Source of the DNA: Candidatus Blautia intestinavium
GTDB lineage: Bacteria > Bacillota > Clostridia > Lachnospirales > Lachnospiraceae
Direction of reading: 5' to 3'
DNA: 64,000 nucleotides
Assembly: GCA_019113745.1 (NCBI GenBank)
Contig: DXGV01000059.1
Coordinates: 25,050-89,049, forward strand
Position numbers and translations under genes: made by a program. Of this stretch, positions 8,316 through 16,168 are shown piece after piece. Every line of letters begins with the position of its first letter. Position 1 is the stretch's first letter. Below the pieces are notes generated by a model. That model had not been told where the DNA came from and did not search any database. It worked only from the letters and a program-made list of their open reading frames with translations.

Positions 8316-10934
8316 ATGGCAAAGAAAGAGACAAACATTCCGGCTGTGATCGATAACGCGGAAGCGCTGGAAGCGAAGATGGCCGCAATGAAAGAAGCCC
8401 AGAAACTTTTTGCCGCCTATACCCAGGAACAGGTGGACAAAATCTTCAAGGCTGCCGCGACCGCGGCGGACAAAGCCCGTATTCCCCTTGCGAAGATGGC
8501 TGTGGAAGAGACAGGCATGGGCGTTGTGGAAGACAAGGTGATCAAGAACCACTATGCTTCCGAGTATATTTACAATGCCTACAAAAACACGAAGACCTGC
8601 GGCGTTATCGAGGAGGATCCGGTTTACGGGATCAAGAAGATCGCGGAGCCGATCGGCCTGATCGCGGCAGTCATCCCGACCACGAACCCCACATCCACTG
8701 CGATCTTCAAGACTCTTCTGGCCCTGAAGACAAGGAACGCCATTATCATCAGTCCTCATCCTCGCGCGAAAGGCTGTACTATTGCGGCGGCGAAGCTTGT
8801 CCTGGAAGCGGCAGTGAAGGCGGGAGCGCCGGAAGGGATCATCGGATGGATCGACGTCCCCAGCCTGGAGCTGACCAATCTTGTTATGAGAGACGCCGAT
8901 ATTATTCTGGCGACAGGCGGTCCGGGAATGGTGAAGGCAGCTTATTCCTCCGGTAAACCGGCCCTGGGCGTAGGCGCGGGAAATACTCCTGTTATCATCG
9001 ACGATACGGCGGATATCCGTCTGGCGGTTAATTCCATCATCCATTCCAAGACCTTTGACAACGGCATGATCTGTGCTTCCGAGCAGTCTGTGACTGTCCT
9101 GGAGAGCGTATATCAGGCGGTGAAAGACGAGTTCCAGTACAGAGGATGCTATTTCCTGAAGGGAGACGAACTTGATAAGGTAAGAAAGACCATTATCATC
9201 AACGGCGCCCTGAATGCGAAGATCGTAGGACAGAAAGCCACGACCATCGCGGAGATGGCAGGCGTGAAAGTTCCGGAAAACACCAAGATCCTGATCGGAG
9301 AAGTGGAATCTGTGGATATCAGCGAAGAGTTCGCCCATGAGAAACTTTCTCCCGTACTTGCCATGTATAAGGCGAAGACTTTCGACGAGGCTCTTGCAAA
9401 AGCGGAACAGCTTGTGGCAGACGGCGGTTACGGACACACCTCCTCTCTGTATATCAATACAAATGAAAAAGAGAAGATGGCGAAGCACGCGGCGGCGATG
9501 AAGACCTGCCGTATCCTGGTAAATACCCCGTCCTCCCATGGCGGTATCGGAGACCTTTATAACTTCAAACTGGCTCCCTCCCTGACTCTGGGCTGCGGTT
9601 CCTGGGGCGGCAACTCTGTTTCCGAGAACGTAGGAGTGAAACATCTGATCAATATTAAGACCGTTGCGGAAAGGAGAGAGAACATGCTCTGGATGAGAAC
9701 CCCGGAAAAAGTTTACTTCAAGAAAGGCTGTATGCCGGTTGCGCTGGACGAGCTTGGCACAGTGATGGGCAAGAAGCGCTGCTTCATTGTGACAGACTCC
9801 TTCCTCTACAAGAACGGATATACAAAGGGAATTGAAGATAAACTGAATGAGATGGGAATCGTTCATACCTGCTTCTATGATGTGGAGCCGGATCCCTCTC
9901 TTGCCTCCGCGAAGGCCGGAGCAGAGGCAATGCGCTCCTTTGAGCCGGACTGCATTATCGCTCTGGGCGGCGGTTCCGCCATGGACGCGGCGAAGGTTAT
10001 GTGGGTGCTTTATGAGAATCCGGACGCGGATTTTGACGATATGGCAATGGACTTTATGGATATCCGCAAGAGGATCTATACCTTCCCGAAGATGGGTAAA
10101 AAAGCGTATTTCGTGGCAATTCCCACATCCTCCGGAACAGGCTCCGAGGTGACGCCTTTCGCCATCATCACAGACAAGGAAACCGGAATCAAATGGCCGC
10201 TGGCGGACTACGAGCTGATGCCGAACATGGCGATCGTGGATACCGACAATATGATGAGCGCGCCAAAAGGACTTACCTGCGCCTCCGGTATCGACGTTAT
10301 GACCCACGCCATCGAGGCTTATGTCTCCATCATGGCTTCCGATTACACAGACAGCCTTGCCCTGAAGGCGATCAAGCTGGTGTTCGACTATCTGCCCCGC
10401 GCGTATAAAGATGGAAATGATGTGGAGGCAAGAGATCATATGGCCAACGCTTCCTGCATGGCGGGTATGGCTTTCGCCAACGCCTTCCTGGGCGTGAACC
10501 ATTCACTGGCTCACAAGCTGGGTGCTTTCCATCATCTGCCCCACGGAATCGCAAACGCTCTGGTGCTGACTGAGGTAATGCGGTATAATAGTGCCGAGGT
10601 ACCCACGAAGATGGGAACATTCCCCCAGTACCAGTATCCCCACGCTCTGGCGCGGTACGCGGAGATCGGACGTTTCGTAGGACTTACCGGCAAAGACGAC
10701 CAGGAAGTATTCGAGAAGCTTCTTGAGAAACTTGAGGAACTGAAAAAAGCGATCGAGATCAAACCGACCATCAGAGACTACGGCGTAGACGAGAAATATT
10801 TCCTGGAGACTCTGGACGAGATGACCGAGCAGGCGTTTAACGACCAGTGTACAGGAGCCAACCCCAGATATCCGCTGATGTCCGAGCTGAAGGAGATCTA
10901 TCTTACAGCTTACTATGGAAAAGAGTCCAGATAA
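8316..10934 (+). CDS. adhE: Bifunctional acetaldehyde-CoA/alcohol dehydrogenase AdhE
   Basis: An 872-residue fermentative enzyme that reduces acetyl-CoA to acetaldehyde and then ethanol, oxidising two NADH; family members form spirosomes in the cytosol. The N-terminal aldehyde dehydrogenase half has its catalytic cysteine in GMICASEQSV (about residue 251). After a linker, the Fe-dependent alcohol dehydrogenase half has ALGGGSAMDAAK (about 550) for NAD and NHSLAHKLGAFHHLPHG (about 727-743) with iron-binding histidines. Length matches E. coli AdhE (about 890). The RBS AAAGGAGG lies at 8301-8308. The two Rex-like operators suggest induction when NADH/NAD is high. A choline-kinase-like gene follows 22 nt downstream. 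Confidence 0.97.
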   Translation: MAKKETNIPAVIDNAEALEAKMAAMKEAQKLFAAYTQEQVDKIFKAAATAADKARIPLAKMAVEETGMGVVEDKVIKNHYASEYIYNAYKNTKTCGVIEEDPVYGIKKIAEPIGLIAAVIPTTNPTSTAIFKTLLALKTRNAIIISPHPRAKGCTIAAAKLVLEAAVKAGAPEGIIGWIDVPSLELTNLVMRDADIILATGGPGMVKAAYSSGKPALGVGAGNTPVIIDDTADIRLAVNSIIHSKTFDNGMICASEQSVTVLESVYQAVKDEFQYRGCYFLKGDELDKVRKTIIINGALNAKIVGQKATTIAEMAGVKVPENTKILIGEVESVDISEEFAHEKLSPVLAMYKAKTFDEALAKAEQLVADGGYGHTSSLYINTNEKEKMAKHAAAMKTCRILVNTPSSHGGIGDLYNFKLAPSLTLGCGSWGGNSVSENVGVKHLINIKTVAERRENMLWMRTPEKVYFKKGCMPVALDELGTVMGKKRCFIVTDSFLYKNGYTKGIEDKLNEMGIVHTCFYDVEPDPSLASAKAGAEAMRSFEPDCIIALGGGSAMDAAKVMWVLYENPDADFDDMAMDFMDIRKRIYTFPKMGKKAYFVAIPTSSGTGSEVTPFAIITDKETGIKWPLADYELMPNMAIVDTDNMMSAPKGLTCASGIDVMTHAIEAYVSIMASDYTDSLALKAIKLVFDYLPRAYKDGNDVEARDHMANASCMAGMAFANAFLGVNHSLAHKLGAFHHLPHGIANALVLTEVMRYNSAEVPTKMGTFPQYQYPHALARYAEIGRFVGLTGKDDQEVFEKLLEKLEELKKAIEIKPTIRDYGVDEKYFLETLDEMTEQAFNDQCTGANPRYPLMSELKEIYLTAYYGKESR

Positions 10935-10956
10935 GGAGAAAGGGAGGGTATACATT

Positions 10957-11715
10957 ATGAATCTGAAGAACAAGAAAGTATTTCTGACACGTCCCTATAA
11001 AGTTGTTTATAAAGACGGCGACCGTATCATCAAGGTATTTACGAAGGAGCACGGCAAGGCGAATGTATTTAACGAAGCTCTCTGCCAGGCCCGCGTGGAA
11101 GAAAGCGGCCTGGACATCCCGAAGGTCCTGGAAGTGACGGAGATCGACGGAGAGTGGGCTGTTGTCATTGAATTTGTGGAGGGAAAAACTCTGGAGGAGC
11201 TGATGAAAGAGCATCCGGAGAACCTGGAGACCTACATGGAGCAGTTCGTGGATCTGCAGCTTGCCATGCATGAGAAGAAGGCTCCCCGCCTGACGCTGCA
11301 GAAGGATAAATTCGCCCGCAAGATCACAAGCCTTAAAGATGAGCTTGACGCCACCACCCGTTACGAGCTGATGACCCGTCTGGATTCCATGCCGGATCAC
11401 ACGAAGCTCTGCCACGGAGATTTTAACCCCAGCAATGTGATCGTGAAAGAGGACGGTTCCATGAAGATCGTGGACTGGGCTCACGCGACGCAGGGGAATG
11501 CAAGCGGCGACGCCGCCATCACTTATCTGGAATTCGCCCTGAAGGATCAGAAGACGGCGGATCTGTATCTGGACATCTTCTGCAAAAAGAGCGACACCGC
11601 AAAGCAGTATGTGCAGAAGTGGCTTCCCATCGCGGCTGCCGCCCAGCTCACCAAGAACGTGCCTGAGGAAAAAGAATTCCTGAGACGGTGGACGGATATT
11701 ATTGATTTTCAGTAA
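10957..11715 (+). CDS. Choline kinase/aminoglycoside phosphotransferase-like protein
   Basis: 252 residues of the protein-kinase-like phosphotransferase fold (APH/ChoK). The catalytic loop LCHGDFNPSNVIV (about residues 144-156) and the metal-binding VDWAHATQGN (about 165-174) are present; the N-lobe has VIEFVEGKTLEELM, the hinge typical of these kinases. The ATG at 10957 is chosen because GGGAGG precedes it by 9 nt; an upstream in-frame ATG at 10915 lies within adhE. It sits 22 nt after adhE and probably shares its transcript. The acceptor (choline, ethanolamine, sugar or drug) cannot be told; adhE linkage does not by itself define it. Confidence 0.75.
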   Translation: MNLKNKKVFLTRPYKVVYKDGDRIIKVFTKEHGKANVFNEALCQARVEESGLDIPKVLEVTEIDGEWAVVIEFVEGKTLEELMKEHPENLETYMEQFVDLQLAMHEKKAPRLTLQKDKFARKITSLKDELDATTRYELMTRLDSMPDHTKLCHGDFNPSNVIVKEDGSMKIVDWAHATQGNASGDAAITYLEFALKDQKTADLYLDIFCKKSDTAKQYVQKWLPIAAAAQLTKNVPEEKEFLRRWTDIIDFQ

Positions 11716-11735
11716 AAACTGAAGGAGCGTATTGC

Positions 11736-11754
11736 TTCTGTACACTGACCCTGT
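11736..11754 (+). repeat. Dispersed 17-nt motif, weak copy
   Basis: TTCTGTACACTGACCCTGT resembles the recurring CTTGYAYAYTRACGCTA element described in the findings; it lies just before the long hairpin at 11761-11824. Confidence 0.35.
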
Positions 11755-11760
11755 GAAAAG

Positions 11761-11824
11761 AAGGAGACAAGCCAGCAGAGAATTTCGGTTAAAAAAAGCC
11801 CGGATTCTGCAGGATTGTCTCCTT
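11761..11824. other. Long two-tier hairpin after the phosphotransferase gene
   Basis: AAGGAGACAA (11761-11770) pairs perfectly with TTGTCTCCTT (11815-11824), enclosing a second imperfect stem. No U-tract follows, so terminator function is uncertain. Confidence 0.45.
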
Positions 11825-11927
11825 CCTGCATGTCGGGGGTTAAAATAAGAAAGCGTTCCGTCGTGCCCGCCACAATACAGATGTTATAATGCACATATTT
11901 TATGCCGGAAATGATGAAAAATTTTAC

Positions 11928-11955
11928 TTGAAAAGCGGTAAGAAAACAGTATAAT
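11928..11955 (+). promoter_or_regulatory. MATE exporter promoter
   Basis: TTGAAA (11928-11933), 16-nt spacer, TATAAT (11950-11955), about 100 nt before the start codon. Confidence 0.65.
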
Positions 11956-12054
11956 AAATCCGGTAATCTGAATATGGGACAGTATTTCAGATATGAGTAA
12001 AAAGTGAAACGGACAGCCAGAAAGCTTGTCTGTGGCAGCGGAAAAGGGGAGACT

Positions 12055-13416
12055 ATGAGCGGGAGTACAGAAGTTAGCAAGGGCACTATGCATGACATGA
12101 CGGTGGGAAAACCGTCAAAACTGATCATACAGTTTATGATTCCCATGTTTCTGGGAAATGTGTTTCAGCAGTTTTATAATGTGGCGGATTCTATTGTGGC
12201 CGGTCAGTTTCTGGGAGTACAGGCGCTGGCGGCAATCGGCAGCACAGGCTCGCTGATGTTTTTTGTTACAGGCTGGATGAATGGGATGAGCAGCGGATTC
12301 GCCATTCTGGTATCACAATGGTTCGGTGCGAAGAAATATGACAGGATGCGTCACTATGTGGCAATGTCCGTACACCTTTCAATTATATTGTCTGTGTTGA
12401 TGACGGCAGGATTTCTGGCAGCCAATGTGCCTATTCTCCGGCTGATGAATTTTTCGGAGGATATCATGCCGGACGTGACGGCTTATATGGGGATTATTTA
12501 TGCCGGACTGATCGTTACAGCCGCCTATAATGCCCTGGCTGCATTTCTCAGGGCACTGGGAGATTCCAGATCACCGCTGTATTTCCTGATCATATCAGCG
12601 GCGATCAATGTGGTGCTGGATATTGTGTTTATCGTGTACGGCGGAATGGGAGTGGACGGCTGCGCTTACGCCACAGTAATTGCCCAGGCAATCTCAGCGC
12701 TGCTGTGTTTTATCTACATAGTAAAAAGATATCCGATCCTTCATCTGAAAAAGGAAGACTTCAGGATATCTTTTCAGTCCTGGGGAAGACTTCTTGCCCT
12801 CGGTATCCCCATGGCCCTTCAGTTTTCCATCACTGCTATCGGAACCATTATTGTACAGGGCGCGGTAAATGTGTACGGTGAAATTTATATGGCGGGATTT
12901 GCGGCGGCAGGAAAGCTGCAGAATATCATTGCTACTGTATTTTCCGCATTTGGCGCGACTATTGCCACTTATGTGGGCCAGAACCGGGGCGCCGGAAAAC
13001 TGGACAGAGTGAAGCAGGGCGTACACTGTACGCAGATCATGATCATTGTTTACAGTGTGTTTGCCATGATCCTTGTGCTTGCGGCCGGAAAATACATGAT
13101 GTGGATGTTTGTAAGCCCCTCTGAAACAGAGGTGATCGATGTTGCCGTCATGTATTTCCACACAGTGTTCTGGTGCTATCCCTTCCTGGGAAGTATCTTT
13201 CTTTACCGGAATACCCTGCAGGGCCTGGGATACGGACTGGTGCCCATGCTGGGAGGTGTTTTTGAGCTGATAGCAAGAGCGGGTATTGTTCTTCTTGTGG
13301 CAGGGCGGACCAGCTTTGTGGGAGTCTGCCTCTCCGACCCGGCGGCGTGGCTCTTCGCCCTGATCCCGCTAGTTCCGTATTATATTTATACTATGCGGAA
13401 GTGGAAGAAAGCGTGA
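12055..13416 (+). CDS. MATE-family multidrug/toxin extrusion transporter
   Basis: A 453-residue inner-membrane antiporter with about 12 predicted membrane segments in two homologous halves. It opens with GKPSKLIIQFMIPMFLGNVFQQFYNVADSIVAGQFLG, the usual start of NorM/DinF-like MATE proteins; the second half starts near LLALGIPMALQFSITAIGTIIVQGAVN. The family expels organic cations or other small molecules using Na+ or H+ gradients. A GTG at 12004 is in frame but has no RBS; ATG 12055 is preceded by GGGGAG. It is monocistronic with its own promoter and a hairpin-forming repeat downstream. Substrate unknown. Confidence 0.9.
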   Translation: MSGSTEVSKGTMHDMTVGKPSKLIIQFMIPMFLGNVFQQFYNVADSIVAGQFLGVQALAAIGSTGSLMFFVTGWMNGMSSGFAILVSQWFGAKKYDRMRHYVAMSVHLSIILSVLMTAGFLAANVPILRLMNFSEDIMPDVTAYMGIIYAGLIVTAAYNALAAFLRALGDSRSPLYFLIISAAINVVLDIVFIVYGGMGVDGCAYATVIAQAISALLCFIYIVKRYPILHLKKEDFRISFQSWGRLLALGIPMALQFSITAIGTIIVQGAVNVYGEIYMAGFAAAGKLQNIIATVFSAFGATIATYVGQNRGAGKLDRVKQGVHCTQIMIIVYSVFAMILVLAAGKYMMWMFVSPSETEVIDVAVMYFHTVFWCYPFLGSIFLYRNTLQGLGYGLVPMLGGVFELIARAGIVLLVAGRTSFVGVCLSDPAAWLFALIPLVPYYIYTMRKWKKA

Positions 13417-13448
13417 CGCGGAATAATTAAAAATTGTTTTTAAATCAT

Positions 13449-13500
13449 ATAGCGTTAGTATGTAAGCGGAATGAGTCGTTCCCTTGTGTACTGACGCTAT
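13449..13500. repeat. Inverted pair of the dispersed motif; 18-bp hairpin
   Basis: Arm 13449-13466 (motif on minus) pairs with 13483-13500 (motif on plus) over all 18 positions: 14 Watson-Crick and 4 G-U pairs, loop 16 nt. G-U substitutions that preserve pairing suggest RNA-level folding, possibly a terminator for the MATE gene. Confidence 0.6.
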
Positions 13501-13645
13501 TTATTTTGAAATATACCGTCCTTTTCTAGAGGAATGCCATATGTGTTCTTTGAAGGAGAAGGCTTTTTCTGCATGTTCAGCATAAAATCCAAATATCATA
13601 AATGTGCGGCCGGAAGATTATCCGGCGCAGGCTAGCGTGTTGCCC

Positions 13646-13684
13646 CTTGTACATTAACGCTATATCTCTTGCATATTAACACTG
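13646..13684 (+). repeat. Two direct copies of the dispersed motif
   Basis: CTTGTACATTAACGCTAT (13646-13663) and CTTGCATATTAACACTG (13668-13684). The first shares its flank GTGTTGCCCCTTG with the copy at 42060. Confidence 0.55.
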
Positions 13685-13688
13685 AAAA

Positions 13689-13760
13689 ATACAGAACAAT
13701 ATACAGAATAATATATAGAACAATGTACGGAATGATACTTAGAATAATACTTAAAAGAAG
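13689..13760 (+). repeat. 12-nt tandem repeat, 5 copies plus a degenerate sixth
   Basis: Successive units are ATACAGAACAAT, ATACAGAATAAT, ATATAGAACAAT, GTACGGAATGAT, ACTTAGAATAAT, then ACTTAAAAGAAG. The repeat ends about 20 nt upstream of the -35 of the next gene. Two copies of TGCTATTATTCT (starting 13762 and 13783) just downstream can pair with the AGAATAAT part. Confidence 0.75.
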
Positions 13761-13781
13761 ATGCTATTATTCTATAATGCG

Positions 13782-13810
13782 TTGCTATTATTCTTTTATG
13801 CGGATATAAT
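13782..13810 (+). promoter_or_regulatory. Promoter of the HTH-AAA-nuclease gene
   Basis: TTGCTA (13782-13787), 17-nt spacer, TATAAT (13805-13810); leader of about 115 nt to the ATG. Confidence 0.6.
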
Positions 13811-13887
13811 AAGATCAGAAACTGGTCGTCAAAGAGAAATAACCGCCTCGGAAATAGGGAGCAAAGTTCAGTTCTGACTGTACTGTC

Positions 13888-13904
13888 CTTTCTATACTAA
13901 CGCC
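13888..13904 (+). repeat. Dispersed motif, divergent copy in the leader
   Basis: CTTTCTATACTAACGCC, in the 5' leader of the gene at 13934. Confidence 0.35.
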
Positions 13905-13933
13905 GGAGGCTTAATAAGAAGGAGAGGTGCCAT

Positions 13934-15793
13934 ATGTCAGGGATCATGTCGGTAAAAGAAGCGTCAATTCGCTGGAATATAAGTGAACGCCGGGTTGCTT
14001 ATCTTTGCAGTCAGGGAAGGATAGACGGAGCGAGAAAAAACGGACGGATGTGGATGATTCCGGCTGATGCGGAAAAACCGTCGGATAACCGTATGAAGCC
14101 TGGGATATCGCCAGAGAAAATCCGTCCCTCCGGCCTGCCGCTTCCGGTGGGGATTTCTGATTACCGGCTGGCTTCCACAGAATATTATTATATTGACAAA
14201 ACAATGATGATCAGGGATTTTATCGATGAACGCCCTATGGTTTCACTGTTTACCCGTCCCCGGCGTTTCGGAAAGACTCTGAACATGGATATGCTGCGTA
14301 CTTTTTTTGAAAAAACAGAGGAAGATACTTCTGTTTATTTCCGGGACAAAAAAATATGGGCCTGCGGAAAGAAATATCGGGAATATCAGGGAAAATATCC
14401 GGTTATTTTTATTACGTTTAAAGATATCAAGTTCAACACATGGGAAGAGACTTTTGACGCTATTAAAGACGTTTTTTCAAAAGAAACACACCGGCACAGC
14501 GAACTGAGAACAAGTGACAGGTGTGATGAATACGATAAGAAAATTTTTGACAGGCTGCTTTCGGGCGAAGTAAACGAGGTAGAGCTTTCCGCCGCGCTTC
14601 TTAATTTATCCCGGATGCTGCACCGGCATTACGGCATTGCGCCGATCATTATCATTGACGAATATGATATTCCGATCCAACAGGGATATATGAGAGGATA
14701 TTATGACAAAGTGATCCTTTTTATGCGGAACCTGTTTTCAGGAGGACTGAAAGACAATAAACATCTGTCCTTCGGCTTTCTTACAGGCATCCTCCGTGTG
14801 GCAAAAGAAAGTATTTTCAGCGGCCTGAATAATCTTACGATCAACTCTGTGCTGGATAATAGATACAGTTCCTATTTTGGTTTTACGTCAGAAGAAGTAA
14901 AAGAAATGGCGGAATATTACGGAGCATCGGATAAATACGGAGAAATCTGCGAATGGTATGACGGATACCGTTTCGGCAAAACCGATATCTTTAATCCATG
15001 GTCGGTTATCAATTATTTTAACAATGAATGTGAGCCGAGAGCTTTCTGGCAGTCAACGGGGAGCAACGATATTATCGGTGAGATCATTTCACAGGCAAAT
15101 GCCGAAATTTATGAAAGACTGACTTCTCTGGTGAACGGGGAAACATTTATTACTTATATTGATACAGGAGTGATTTATCCTCAGATAAAAAATAACCCGT
15201 CTACGATATACAGTTTTCTTCTGGTCGCAGGATACCTGAAAGTAGTCAGATCCACGATTTCCTTCAACGGGGATTTTATGTGCGAAGTGGCTCTCCCCAA
15301 CAAAGAGATTGCATTTGTTTATCATAAAGAGATCCTGCAGCATTTGGATAACCTGATTCCGCAGTCAACGGCAGTTTCCATACAGGAAGCGGTTTTTTCC
15401 GGGAATAATAGAAAACTGAAAACACTGATCCAGACATTGCTGACACAGTCTGTAAGTTCGTTTGATACAGCCGGCGAGAATTTCTATCATGGATTTATGC
15501 TGGGGCTGCGCGCCCTGCTTGGAGAGTATTTCGTATCGTCAAACAGAGAGTTCGGAGACGGAAGATATGATATCCAGCTAAAACCGGTCAAGAAAAATCT
15601 TCCGGGAATCCTGATCGAACTGAAAGCCGAAAAAAACTGCCCGGAAGAAAAACTAAAAAAACTGTCACAAACTGCGCTTCAGCAGATCGATGACAAAAGA
15701 TATGATACAGAAATGCGCACAGAAGGCATAGCCACAATATACAAATACGGCGTCGCTTTCAGCGGCAAACATGTAGAAATATCGGTTGGGTGA
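13934..15793 (+). CDS. HTH - AAA-ATPase-like - PD-(D/E)XK fusion protein
   Basis: 619 residues. Residues 5-45 (SVKEASIRWNISERRVAYLC..GRIDGARKNGRMWMIP) form an excisionase/MerR-like winged helix-turn-helix. From residue 71 (PVGISDYRLASTEYYYIDKT) the AAA-ATPase-like domain begins, with a Walker A-like TRPRRFGKT (107-115) and Walker B IIIIDEYD (about 238-245). The C-terminus has GDGRYDIQLK and GILIELKAEK (about 540-567), the D...ExK core of a PD-(D/E)XK nuclease fold. ATPase plus nuclease occur together in a large, often multicopy family of unknown role; the added N-terminal DNA-binding domain is less usual. RBS GGAGAGG precedes the ATG. Role unknown; defence or mobile-element function is only conjecture. 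Confidence 0.82.
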   Translation: MSGIMSVKEASIRWNISERRVAYLCSQGRIDGARKNGRMWMIPADAEKPSDNRMKPGISPEKIRPSGLPLPVGISDYRLASTEYYYIDKTMMIRDFIDERPMVSLFTRPRRFGKTLNMDMLRTFFEKTEEDTSVYFRDKKIWACGKKYREYQGKYPVIFITFKDIKFNTWEETFDAIKDVFSKETHRHSELRTSDRCDEYDKKIFDRLLSGEVNEVELSAALLNLSRMLHRHYGIAPIIIIDEYDIPIQQGYMRGYYDKVILFMRNLFSGGLKDNKHLSFGFLTGILRVAKESIFSGLNNLTINSVLDNRYSSYFGFTSEEVKEMAEYYGASDKYGEICEWYDGYRFGKTDIFNPWSVINYFNNECEPRAFWQSTGSNDIIGEIISQANAEIYERLTSLVNGETFITYIDTGVIYPQIKNNPSTIYSFLLVAGYLKVVRSTISFNGDFMCEVALPNKEIAFVYHKEILQHLDNLIPQSTAVSIQEAVFSGNNRKLKTLIQTLLTQSVSSFDTAGENFYHGFMLGLRALLGEYFVSSNREFGDGRYDIQLKPVKKNLPGILIELKAEKNCPEEKLKKLSQTALQQIDDKRYDTEMRTEGIATIYKYGVAFSGKHVEISVG

Positions 15794-15830
15794 GGTCAAA
15801 CAATTATAGTTGGAAAAAATATGAAAAACA

Positions 15831-15868
15831 AAACGCTGTAGGATTTTGTAATCTTACAGCGTTTTGTC
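15831..15868 (+). terminator. Terminator of the HTH-AAA-nuclease gene
   Basis: AAACGCTGTA (15831-15840) pairs with TACAGCGTTT (15855-15864), with GATT/AATC inside; TTTTG follows. Confidence 0.8.
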
Positions 15869-16110
15869 GTCAATTATCTGTCCCATACTTAAAGATCCTC
15901 TCATATGGAAAGACCGAGAGAATACAAACCCTTCTTAGGGGATTCCTGCGAACTTCTGAAAATTTTGTCAGAATCCTATCTAAAATCTAATCCCAAATCT
16001 ATCAACTGCCAGGAAAAACTTTGAACTATTAGAAACTTAGAACCCATACAGAATCAGAAATTTCCCTCCCCATACCACAGCCAGGAATTTATCCTGCGTG
16101 CCCAAGGAGG

Positions 16111-16168
16111 GGGAGTATGAGGGGGACCTTCGGGCTTCGCAACTTCGAGATGGTCCCCCTCATATCCC
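16111..16168 (-). terminator. GC-rich hairpin directly after typA
   Basis: TATGAGGGGGACC (16116-16128) pairs perfectly with 16152-16164, extended by GGGA/TCCC with one bulged G. It starts one base after the typA stop on the minus strand. No U-tract is seen, so it may be a transcript-stabilising hairpin instead of a classical terminator. Confidence 0.5.

Larger units (their letters stand above)
13417..13933. other. 517-nt repeat-rich intergenic region
   Basis: It holds an 18-bp RNA hairpin made from two inverted copies of the dispersed motif (13449-13500), two further direct copies (13646-13684), a 12-nt tandem repeat (13689-13760), a promoter (13782-13810) and one more motif copy in the leader (13888-13904). 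A 33-codon frame at 13541 lacks a convincing RBS and is not called. Confidence 0.6.
15794..16168. other. 375-nt convergent intergenic region
   Basis: It contains a strong terminator for the upstream gene (15831-15864) and a 17-bp hairpin abutting typA (16111-16168). Between them I see no ORF, promoter or repeat that I can support. Confidence 0.55.

Noticed and set aside
8286..10502. 738-codon minus-strand frame antisense to adhE
   Set aside because: It mirrors the codon structure of adhE (high GC third positions); composition rich in H, R, G and C with no domain; adhE is certain.
13541..13642. 33-codon frame starting MPYVFFEGEGFF
   Set aside because: RBS spacing is poor, it is short, and lies among repeats; no homology can be claimed from sequence alone.
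13689..13760. Short tandem repeat as a CRISPR array
   Set aside because: Units are 12 nt with no spacers and there are no cas genes.
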